From CAVQWT01 sp963717705 (GTDB lineage: Bacteria > Pseudomonadota > Gammaproteobacteria > Burkholderiales > Casimicrobiaceae), in assembly GCA_963717705.1 (NCBI GenBank), contig CAVQWT010000002.1, positions 496,001 to 560,000 of the forward strand: DNA of 64,000 bases, given 5' to 3'. A program made the position numbers and the translations under genes. The notes beneath the pieces are model-generated. The model searched no databases. It had not been told where the DNA came from and was given only the letters and a program-made list of their open reading frames with translations. Position 1 is the stretch's first letter. The number at the start of each line of letters is the position of its first letter. Below, one piece after another: positions 57,124 through 64,000 of this stretch.

Positions 57124-59304
57124 TCACGGCTGAAATCCCTTGACCCCCGCCTGCCAGAGCAGGAAAGCGAAGGTGTCGGCGCGCTCCTCGTAGCCCTGCT
57201 TCTTGGTCGAGCCGACGCCATGGCCGGCGTCGAACTCGATGCGCAGCAGCACCGGCTTGCCGCTTGCCGACGCGGCCTGCAGACGCGCCGCCATCTTCGC
57301 CGGATCCCAGACGTCGACGCGCGGATCGTTGACGCCGGCCGTCAGCAGCACCGCGGGATACTTCACGCCGTCCTTCACCGCGTGGTACGGGCTCATCGCA
57401 TACAGGCCCCTGAACCCCGCCTCGGTCTTCACCGAGCCGAACTCCGGCACGTTGGGCGGCCCCATCGCGGCGAACTCGGAGCGCACGGCGTCCGACATCG
57501 GCACCTGCCCGACCGCCGCGCCGAAGAGATCGGGGCGTTCGGTGATCGCACGGCCGACCAGTACGCCGCCGGCACTGCCGCCCATCACCGACAGCTTCGC
57601 GGGCGACGTGTACCTGTTCGCGACCAGCCACTCCGCGCAGGCGATCGCGTCGCGCCAGGTGTTCGGCTTGGTGGCCTGGAAGCCCGCCTTGTGCCAGTCC
57701 TCGCCGTACTCGCCGCCGCCACGGACGTGCGCGACCGCGAGCACGCCGCCGCGGTCGAACCACGACAGCCAGGTCGGCCGGAAGAAGGGCGTCGTCGCGA
57801 TGCCGTAGGCGCCGTAGCCGTAGACAATCGTCGGATTGCCGCCGTCGAGCTTCATCCCCTTGCGGTGGACGATCGACAGAGGTACCAGCGTGCCGTCCGG
57901 CGCCGGCACCTTGACCTCGGTGGCCACGAGCTCACCCGGATTGTCGAAACGGCCCTGCGGCTGCAGTCCCGTGTCGCGCACGCGCCCCGCGGCGGAATCG
58001 AACGCGAACAGCGCGCCGAAGCGCGTCCAGCCGCCGAGGTCGAACACGATGCCCGGCCGGCGCACGTCGGCGGCGAGGCTCTCGATGTCGCCGGCGTAGG
58101 GCAGCCGCACCGGCACCGGCGTCGCGGCGCTCCACGGCAGGCGGAAGAGCTCGCTCACGCCGCCGTTGCGCTTGCGCACGTACAGCGCGTCGCCCGCCGC
58201 CGCGATGCCGGTGACCACCGAGTCGCCTGCCGGCACGACCGTCGCGGCGCCGGCGACGTCGGGTTTCGCGAGCGACGTCCGCAGCACCTTGAAGCGCGAC
58301 GCGCCCTTGTGCGTCACCAGGTACAGCGCGTCGCCGCGGACGGCGTAGTCGGTGACCGCGTCGGCGGTGTCGACGACGCGGACCCAGGGCGTGCGCTCGC
58401 CGTCCAGCGACGCCAGCGGCGCGGTCCACAGCCGGAACTCGCGCTGCACGCCGTTGACGGCCAGCGCCACCACGTGCGCCGAGCCCGGCGTGTGCGCGAC
58501 GACGACGTTCTCGTCGGGGTCGATCGCGGCGAGCGGCGTCACGCCGGCACCGAACAGCGGGACGTCGCGGTCCGGATCGTCGCCGAGCGCGTGGACGAAC
58601 ACGCGCGAATTGCGGTAGCGGTCGGTCGGCGGCGCGTCGGCGGCGGGCTTCTGCAGCCGCGTGTAGACCAGCCGCCCGTCCGGCAGCCACGACGGCGCGG
58701 CAAACTGCGCGCGATCGATCTCGTCCGGCAGCACCCGGCCCGTCGCGACCTCGATCACGCGCAGCACCGCATCCTCCGAGCCCGCCGGCGAGATGCCGTA
58801 CGCGACGTGGCGGTTGTCGGGCGACGGCACGTAATAGTCGAGGGAGCTGTGCTTGCCGTCCGCGGTCCTGATCGCCTCCGGGTCGACCAGCAGGCGCTCG
58901 CGCCCGCCGAAGCCTTCGCGCACGTACAGCCGCGGCAGGTTCTCGCTGGCCAGCCGCTTCTGGTAGTAGACGCGGTTGCCGACGACCTTGACGTCAGTCA
59001 CCCGCGCCGCGACGGCGTCGCCGTGCGTTTCCACTTCGCGGTAGATCGCGGCGCGGCCCGGGATGCGCGACAGCACCGCCTGCGCGTAGCCCGCTTCCGC
59101 CTTGAGCCAGGCGGCGAATTCCGGGTTCTTCACGTCCTCGAAATAGCGGTACGGATCGGGCACCGCGGTGCCGAAGTACGTGTCGGTGACGTCGCGGACC
59201 GGAGGGGCCGCCGGGCGGGTCTGCCCGAACGCGGCGGAGGTCGCGGCGGCGACGGCGAGAAGCAGGGCGGCGGCATGCAGCCGCGAAGCCGGGCGGATCG
59301 ACAC
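57124..59304 (-). CDS. Prolyl oligopeptidase family serine peptidase (S9A), exported
   Basis: Encodes 726 residues from GTG 59304, preceded by GGGAG, which gives a compact signal peptide (SIRPASRLHAAALLLAVAAATSAAFG). An ATG at 59337 that overlaps the previous stop (TAATG) is an alternative. The beta-propeller (about 35-430) begins DTYFGTAVPDPYRYFEDVKNP. The alpha/beta-hydrolase domain has the nucleophile in VMGGSAGGVLVG, the Asp in GVNDPRVD and the His in FDAGHGVGS, so the triad is complete. These enzymes cut short proline-containing peptides in the periplasm. It is coupled to the CHAT-domain gene upstream. Confidence 0.93.
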   Translation of the reverse strand: MSIRPASRLHAAALLLAVAAATSAAFGQTRPAAPPVRDVTDTYFGTAVPDPYRYFEDVKNPEFAAWLKAEAGYAQAVLSRIPGRAAIYREVETHGDAVAARVTDVKVVGNRVYYQKRLASENLPRLYVREGFGGRERLLVDPEAIRTADGKHSSLDYYVPSPDNRHVAYGISPAGSEDAVLRVIEVATGRVLPDEIDRAQFAAPSWLPDGRLVYTRLQKPAADAPPTDRYRNSRVFVHALGDDPDRDVPLFGAGVTPLAAIDPDENVVVAHTPGSAHVVALAVNGVQREFRLWTAPLASLDGERTPWVRVVDTADAVTDYAVRGDALYLVTHKGASRFKVLRTSLAKPDVAGAATVVPAGDSVVTGIAAAGDALYVRKRNGGVSELFRLPWSAATPVPVRLPYAGDIESLAADVRRPGIVFDLGGWTRFGALFAFDSAAGRVRDTGLQPQGRFDNPGELVATEVKVPAPDGTLVPLSIVHRKGMKLDGGNPTIVYGYGAYGIATTPFFRPTWLSWFDRGGVLAVAHVRGGGEYGEDWHKAGFQATKPNTWRDAIACAEWLVANRYTSPAKLSVMGGSAGGVLVGRAITERPDLFGAAVGQVPMSDAVRSEFAAMGPPNVPEFGSVKTEAGFRGLYAMSPYHAVKDGVKYPAVLLTAGVNDPRVDVWDPAKMAARLQAASASGKPVLLRIEFDAGHGVGSTKKQGYEERADTFAFLLWQAGVKGFQP

Positions 59305-59336
59305 GGATAAACTCCCTGGAGGGGTGCGACCGCGCA

Positions 59337-62300
59337 TTATCGCCCCGGTCGGCCCGTCGTCGCGACGTCCGCCCCGCCGTACAGCACCCACGGCGCCCAG
59401 TGGAACGGCGCGGCGTACTCGGGGTCGCGGATGAACTCGCGCTTGGTCTCGGCCAGCGCGCTCGCCGGCGCGGCGCCGCGCGCGAGCCTGGCGTAGAAGC
59501 GCCCCATGAACGCGGCCGCGCTGGCGTCGGACACGGGCCAGAGCGAGAGCAGCGTGCCGCGCGCGCCGGCGACGGCAAGCGCGTACGGCAGGCCGAAAAC
59601 GCCCTCGCCCACGACGTTCTTGCCCAACGCGGTCTCGCAGGCGGAGAGGACGACGAGGTCGGCGCCGATGTCGTAAGTGGCAAGTTCCGCGGCGGTGACG
59701 TAGCCCGGCGAGCCGCCTTCGCCGGCCAGCACCAGCGACGACCACTGGGGTGCGCCGGGCGACAGGTATCCGTGCGCCGCGACGTGCAGGAATCGCGTCG
59801 ACGCCAGGGTGCCGTCGCGACCTGCGCCAGCGAACGCCGCCCTGGTTGCCGCAGCGCCGGTCAGCACCTTCGTGCGGGCTTCCGGAAACCGCCCGGCGAT
59901 CGCGGCAACTTCGGCGTCGGCGGCGGGCAGTGGCGGCCACCGCAAGCGCGCCATCGGCGATGGCACGCCGTCGGCACGGGTCAGGCTGGCGTAATCCGGG
60001 GCGCCGAAGGCCACCAGTTCGCGCTGGCGCGGCGCGCGCGGCAGGCCCCCCGTCGCCACCCAGGCGGCCAGCGACGGCGCGTAGGAAATCTCGAAGCGCT
60101 CGACCAGCGCCGCCCCGCGCCACGGCAACGACTCGAACGGCAGCGTCGCCAGCGGCCCGTCGGACGAAATGACCACACGCCTCGTGCCGGCCAGATGCGG
60201 CGCCAGCGGCACCAGCACCGCCGTGGCGACGTCGGCGGCAAGTGCGTCGGTCGCAATGCGCACCGCGCCCGCCCCAGGTGACGAGAGAGCAATCTCGATG
60301 CCGCCGTCCTCGCGCCGCCAGAGGGGTGCGCGTTCGTTGCCGGGCGTGGCCCACGCTGTCGCCAGCGCCGGGGCTGCGGCCAGGGCAGCGGCGCTGCCCA
60401 GCATCACCACCGCCGGCTTGCGGTCGCGACGAAGCACGTAGGCCCACGCCGCGCCGTGCACCACCTGCAAGCCGACGAAGACCGTACCGGCCGGGATCGC
60501 CGCGCCCCACGCGCCGCGTGCTGCGGGCGGCGGCACCGGAGGAGTCGCCAATCGCAGCGCCGCCCGCGCCTCCGCCAAATCCCGGTCGAGCGCGGCGCGA
60601 CGCTCATCCAGCGGGAGACGCATCGCCGACGCGGGTGGCAACAACGCCGCCTCCGCATCGAGTTCGCGCATCGCGACGGCCGCCGCGACGAGGCGCACCC
60701 GTTCCCGCGTGGGCAATCCGTTCGCCTCGGTCACGAGGCCGAGCGCGTCGGCGATGCCGCGCGAACGACTGGCCTCCGCCACGCGAATGGCCTCGTCGAC
60801 ACGGCCGGCTCGCGCGTGCAGCCAGGCGAGATCGCGATAGCCGGCCTGTCGTTCGTCGGAGGTCAGCCATTGCGCGAAGTAGGTGCGCCCGGAGCCCGGC
60901 TCGGGCGCTTCGCGCTCGCGCACTCCCTCCGACAACTCTGCGAGCCGCGTCAGCTCGAGGCGCGCCGCGTCGTACTCGCCGGCGTCGATCAACACTCGCG
61001 CGATGGTCGCCCGCGCGCTCAGGGCATCGTAGCCGTCCTCGCCATACGCGGCGACGCGCTCGGCGAGCACCGCGCGCAACCGGGTGACCGCCTCAGCCCG
61101 CCGCCCGGCACGCGCGACGCAGATGGCGTCGACCAGTTCGACGTTGAGGCGCGTGTCGTCGTCGATGCCCGGTGCCGCGACGACGATGCGTCGCGCCTGG
61201 TCCACGCGCACGCACGCCACGGCCGCGCCGTCCCGCATCCAGGTCCGCAGCGCCAGGTCGAGCCGCAGGTTGGCCGCCGTGCCCGCGGCGGCAGCACCGC
61301 GAGCGTCGGCTTCGCGAATCAGCGCGGTGAAGAGCAGCGTCGCTTCGTCGTCGGCGCCGACCTCAAACAGCCAGCGGCCCAGGTTGTAGCGCGCCGTGAC
61401 CGTGCGCGGGTCGGTCGGCCCGAAGCGCTCGACGTAAGCGGCGACGAGCGTGCGCTGCACCGGCAGAGCGTCGTCGAACCGGCCCAACGCGGCCTGCGCG
61501 TAGGCGAGCGTCTCGCGGGCCGTGCCGACGTAGGGATTGCGCGGGCCCAGCACGGCATCCAGCCAGAGTGTCGCGCGGCGCAATGCGGGTACCGCGTCCA
61601 TCGGACGGGTGCCGGCGAGCAGCCCGCCAAGGCGCAGCAAGTAGCGAGCGTGCGCGAAACTGTTCTCGCCGCCGGCGCGCACCGTCTCGTCCAGCACGTC
61701 GCGCAGCCGCCGCTCCGCCTGCGCGGAGGCCCCGCGACCGTCGTCGATCGACGCATTGGTGCTCTCCGCAGCGACGCGCAGTGGATTGGTCGGCGACAGC
61801 GCGCGCCACGACGCCTCGACGGAGGAAATCCGCGTGGCCGCCGCGTCACCCTCCCCGATGCCCGCCTCCACGCTGGCGCGGTAGATCTCGACCGCAAGCG
61901 CATCCTCGTGGCCCGGCCCAAGCGCACGCCGGACCCGCGGCGCAAGTGCGGCAAACCGCTCCAGCGCAACCGCCGGGCCGGTCAGACCGAATGCATGGCG
62001 CGCCGCCAATTGATCGACGAAAAGCGCCAGCGGATCGTCCCCGCCGGTCGGCGCAAGCGCCGGCAACGACGCCAGTTCCATCCGTGCCGCACCCAGATTC
62101 CGCTCGACCGCGTCGTCGTCACGCAATTCGAGCGCAAGCCGGGCGCGATGCAGCCTCGCGAGCACGCGGGCGCGGCTGGCCGGAAGCGTCTCGTCGACGG
62201 CGCGTTCGAATGCGGCCCGGGCGCCCCCGACGTCGCCACGCGATCGCGCGCGCAGCGCCTCGTCCAGACCGGCGGCGGCCGCGATCTCGCGTTCCGCCTG

Positions 62301-62711
62301 CAATGCCTCCTGCGCGGGAAGCGCGGCCGGCGCGCCCGGTTCCAGGACGACGCCGCGCAGCGTGCAGTCCGGATCGTCGCGGTCGGGCACGGGGAGCCGG
62401 ACCAGGGGTGCGCCCGTCGTCGCCTCGACGGCTGTCGCTGGCCCCGCACCGCCGTCGGGACTCGCCGGCAGCTGCAGCAGCACGGCATCGCCGAGCCGCA
62501 GATACGCGGGGCCGGCTGGCGCACGCGACACCGCCGGGTCGCCCGGTCGCAGGCGCAGCAGCATCGCCGGCCTCGAGAGAGCGTAGGCACAGGCGCGTCC
62601 GCCGGCGGTCCCGGCGACGGCCGTTGCAGGCTGCGCCTCCCACCCGGCACCGACGGCGGCGCCCGCGGCAGCGAGGCCGCCCAGGACCGCGAGCCTCCGT
62701 GCCATGCGCAT
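59337..62711 (-). CDS. CHAT-domain (caspase-like) protein with TPR repeats
   Basis: Encodes 1,124 residues from ATG 62711; a second ATG is at 62705. The N-terminus (ARRLAVLGGLAAAGAAVGAG) looks like a signal or anchor. The middle (about 180-700) is helical TPR-like sequence (YVGTARETLAYAQAALGRFDDA, RYNLGRWLFEVGADDEA). The C-terminal about 320 residues are a CHAT domain with the candidate dyad His in FLHVAAHGYLSPG and Cys in VVLSACETALGKN, plus GEGVFGLPYALAVAGARG. CHAT peptidases share the caspase fold; known cases cut partner proteins. The partner here is unknown. The stop overlaps the next gene (TAATG), an S9A peptidase. Confidence 0.9.
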   Translation of the reverse strand: MRMARRLAVLGGLAAAGAAVGAGWEAQPATAVAGTAGGRACAYALSRPAMLLRLRPGDPAVSRAPAGPAYLRLGDAVLLQLPASPDGGAGPATAVEATTGAPLVRLPVPDRDDPDCTLRGVVLEPGAPAALPAQEALQAEREIAAAAGLDEALRARSRGDVGGARAAFERAVDETLPASRARVLARLHRARLALELRDDDAVERNLGAARMELASLPALAPTGGDDPLALFVDQLAARHAFGLTGPAVALERFAALAPRVRRALGPGHEDALAVEIYRASVEAGIGEGDAAATRISSVEASWRALSPTNPLRVAAESTNASIDDGRGASAQAERRLRDVLDETVRAGGENSFAHARYLLRLGGLLAGTRPMDAVPALRRATLWLDAVLGPRNPYVGTARETLAYAQAALGRFDDALPVQRTLVAAYVERFGPTDPRTVTARYNLGRWLFEVGADDEATLLFTALIREADARGAAAAGTAANLRLDLALRTWMRDGAAVACVRVDQARRIVVAAPGIDDDTRLNVELVDAICVARAGRRAEAVTRLRAVLAERVAAYGEDGYDALSARATIARVLIDAGEYDAARLELTRLAELSEGVREREAPEPGSGRTYFAQWLTSDERQAGYRDLAWLHARAGRVDEAIRVAEASRSRGIADALGLVTEANGLPTRERVRLVAAAVAMRELDAEAALLPPASAMRLPLDERRAALDRDLAEARAALRLATPPVPPPAARGAWGAAIPAGTVFVGLQVVHGAAWAYVLRRDRKPAVVMLGSAAALAAAPALATAWATPGNERAPLWRREDGGIEIALSSPGAGAVRIATDALAADVATAVLVPLAPHLAGTRRVVISSDGPLATLPFESLPWRGAALVERFEISYAPSLAAWVATGGLPRAPRQRELVAFGAPDYASLTRADGVPSPMARLRWPPLPAADAEVAAIAGRFPEARTKVLTGAAATRAAFAGAGRDGTLASTRFLHVAAHGYLSPGAPQWSSLVLAGEGGSPGYVTAAELATYDIGADLVVLSACETALGKNVVGEGVFGLPYALAVAGARGTLLSLWPVSDASAAAFMGRFYARLARGAAPASALAETKREFIRDPEYAAPFHWAPWVLYGGADVATTGRPGR

Positions 62712-62865
62712 CGACTTTACGACGCGGCCCCGGCCGGCGTTCCCGGACGTGCGGCTTCCCCATGCCTCGCGGCCACGCGCCCTATTGTCGTCGTGCGCAG
62801 GTCGTGCACAATAGTTGCCGCCGGCGATGATCGGCCGGCGCCAGTCCAAGCCAAGGAGCGCAGCC
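62712..62865. other. Divergent intergenic region between CHAT gene and polyproline gene
   Basis: 154 bp that must hold promoters in both directions. A strong AAGGAG lies eight bases before the ATG at 62866. No dyad stands out. Confidence 0.4.
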
Positions 62866-63231
62866 ATGCCCGCACCTAAACCGAGGTCCAAGGCCACACC
62901 GATCACCGTCACCGTCAAGTCGGGACTCGCTTCGCTCGGGATCAAGGGGCCACCCCCGCCTCCCCCGCCGTTCAAGCAGCCGGCCACGATCACGCTCACC
63001 GTGGCCGGCCTGAAGCTGGTCGTCACCGTGCCCGGCGATTCCGCATTGCCGGTGGAGATCGTGCCCAGCGGGCGTAGGCGGGTCGCGTTCAAGGGTGCCG
63101 GCATCAAGGGGCCGCCGCCCCCGCCGCCGCCGTTCAGGAAGAAGGTGGCGAAGAAGGCGGTGAAGAAAGGCGGGGGGAGGAGCGCCCCCAAGCTGATCAA
63201 GGGTCCGGTGCCCGTTCAGACCGATCACTGA
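62866..63231 (+). CDS. Small basic protein with two IKGPPPPPPPF motifs, function unknown
   Basis: Encodes 121 residues with an excellent ribosome-binding site. The motif IKGPPPPPPPF occurs twice (about residues 26-36 and 81-91), in each case followed by a basic or beta-strand segment. Between them is a short beta-rich stretch (TITLTVAGLKLVVTVPG) and after them a Lys-rich tail (KKVAKKAVKKGGG). There is no signal peptide or membrane segment. Polyproline followed by Phe could bind profilin/SH3-like or ribosome-associated partners, but I recognise no family. It is 31 bp upstream of thiS. Confidence 0.65.
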   Translation: MPAPKPRSKATPITVTVKSGLASLGIKGPPPPPPPFKQPATITLTVAGLKLVVTVPGDSALPVEIVPSGRRRVAFKGAGIKGPPPPPPPFRKKVAKKAVKKGGGRSAPKLIKGPVPVQTDH

Positions 63232-63262
63232 AGAACGCGCGCGAGCCCGAGCGGACATCATC

Positions 63263-63472
63263 GTGACGTTCCATTGCGCCGTCAACGGCACCCCGCGTGC
63301 CTTCGACCCCCCGCCGGCCGACTTGGCCGCGCTGGTTCGCGCACTCGACCTCGAAGGCAAGCGCATCGCGGTCGAGCGCAACGGCGAGGTCGTGCCGCGC
63401 AGCCGCTGGGCCGACACCCCCGTCCTGCCAACCGACCGCCTCGAGATCATCGGGGCCGTCGGCGGGGGATAG
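63263..63472 (+). CDS. thiS: Sulfur carrier protein ThiS
   Basis: Encodes 69 residues from GTG 63263. The ubiquitin-like fold of ThiS is recognisable (LVRALDLEGKRIAVERNGEVVPR, then DRLEIIGAVGGG). The C-terminal Gly-Gly is adenylated and thiocarboxylated and delivers sulfur for the thiazole ring of thiamine. ThiG follows 29 bp downstream, so the pair act together. No TPP riboswitch is seen upstream. Confidence 0.9.
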   Translation: MTFHCAVNGTPRAFDPPPADLAALVRALDLEGKRIAVERNGEVVPRSRWADTPVLPTDRLEIIGAVGGG

Positions 63473-63501
63473 GCGCCCCGGGGAGGGGTAAAATCCTCCC
63501 C

Positions 63502-64000
63502 ATGAACGCCCCGCACCCCATTTTTCCCGCCGCCGGCACCGCCACCGGCGACCCGCTGGCCATCGGCCGCCGCTCGTTTGGTTCGCGGCTCCTCGTCGGC
63601 ACCGGCAAGTACCGGGACTTCGCGCAGACCCGCCTGGCGCTCGACGCCAGCGGCGCCGAGATCGTCACCGTCGCAATCCGGCGCACCAACATCGGCCAGG
63701 ACGCCGGCGCGCCGTCGCTGCTCGACGCGGTGCCGCCGACGGCATTCACGTACCTGCCCAACACCGCCGGCTGCTACAGCGCCGACGACGCGGTCCGCAC
63801 GCTGCGCCTGGCGCGCGAGCTGCTCGACGGCCACACGCTGGTCAAGCTCGAGGTGCTGGGCGATCCGCACACGCTCTTCCCCAACGTGCGCGAAACGCTG
63901 AAGGCGGCGGAAACGCTGGTCGGCGACGGCTTCGAGGTGATGGTCTACACGTCGGACGACCCGATCGTCGCGCGCGATCTCGAGTCGATCGGCTGCGTCG
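63502..64000 (+). CDS. thiG: Thiazole synthase ThiG, partial (runs off window)
   Basis: The first 166 residues are present, from ATG 63502 (MNAPHPIFPAAG). Family landmarks are SRLLVGTGKYRDFAQT, GAEIVTVAIRRTNIGQ, TYLPNTAGCYSADDAVRT and the Schiff-base lysine in LVKLEVLGD. With ThiS-thiocarboxylate, dehydroglycine and deoxyxylulose-5-phosphate it builds the thiazole phosphate of thiamine. The 3' part lies outside the window. Confidence 0.93.
   Translation, partial: MNAPHPIFPAAGTATGDPLAIGRRSFGSRLLVGTGKYRDFAQTRLALDASGAEIVTVAIRRTNIGQDAGAPSLLDAVPPTAFTYLPNTAGCYSADDAVRTLRLARELLDGHTLVKLEVLGDPHTLFPNVRETLKAAETLVGDGFEVMVYTSDDPIVARDLESIGCV

Noticed and set aside
62712..63262. TPP riboswitch expected upstream of thiamine genes
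   Set aside because: I looked for the conserved THI-box sequences (CUGAGA and similar) before thiS and found none; thiS seems to be transcribed with upstream genes or from a plain promoter.

Overview
The window is GC-rich, densely coded bacterial chromosome, most likely from a betaproteobacterium of the Burkholderiales or a relative. Support for this comes from two Bug-family (TctC-like) solute-binding proteins, a LysR-doxX-gst locus, a DUF2934 protein and uniformly high third-position GC. There are no rRNA, tRNA or CRISPR loci and no complete transposase gene. Taxonomy is inference; no marker gene is present.

Layout. 1-646: 3' part of an HD-domain protein. 940-7992: a roughly 2.3-kaa exported protein (C25/gingipain-like peptidase, VFSPS pentapeptide repeats, Ig-like repeats, kelch repeats), broken by three frameshifts and ending at a clear terminator. 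8190-11924: a two-cyclase/AAA/TPR signalling protein. 12306-14660: a lone xanthine/CO-dehydrogenase-type molybdenum subunit. 15016-26531: a five-gene glycogen operon (glgP-glgB-glgC-glgA-glgX::malQ), faced by a second glgC. 28558-36350: an operon of acetyl-CoA synthetase, two-subunit PDH E1, E2, an acyl carrier protein, a frameshifted PaaK-like adenylating enzyme and class I aldolase, preceded by FNR/ANR-type dyads in activator geometry. 37426-39983: a MEMO-AMMECR1 fusion translationally coupled to its radical SAM partner. 40181-45102: exported proteins with cysteine-paired S-layer-homology repeats, including a zinc metalloprotease. 45339-49831: ATP-grasp enzyme, two TctC-like binding proteins and a methyltransferase. 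50019-53435: patatin and CoA-transferase separated by a 286-bp inverted-repeat element. 53600-56993: HigA-N-like fragment, LysR, doxX, gst and a DODA-type dioxygenase. 57124-62711: prolyl oligopeptidase and a CHAT-TPR protein in one operon. 62866-64000: a small polyproline protein, thiS and the start of thiG.

How it fits together. The centre reads as a carbon-storage and pyruvate/acetyl-CoA module. Glycogen is made and broken down by the glg genes, class I aldolase feeds glycolysis, and PDH plus acetyl-CoA synthetase handle pyruvate and acetate. Dyads of the FNR type suggest that the acs-PDH operon responds to low oxygen. The flanks are rich in exported proteases and caspase-fold proteins (C25, CHAT, S9A, metzincin).

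Several genes carry single-base frameshifts (940-7992, 33764-35245, 44418-45102, probably 53600-53967). In each the alternate frames keep good homology, so indel error in the assembly is as likely as true gene decay.
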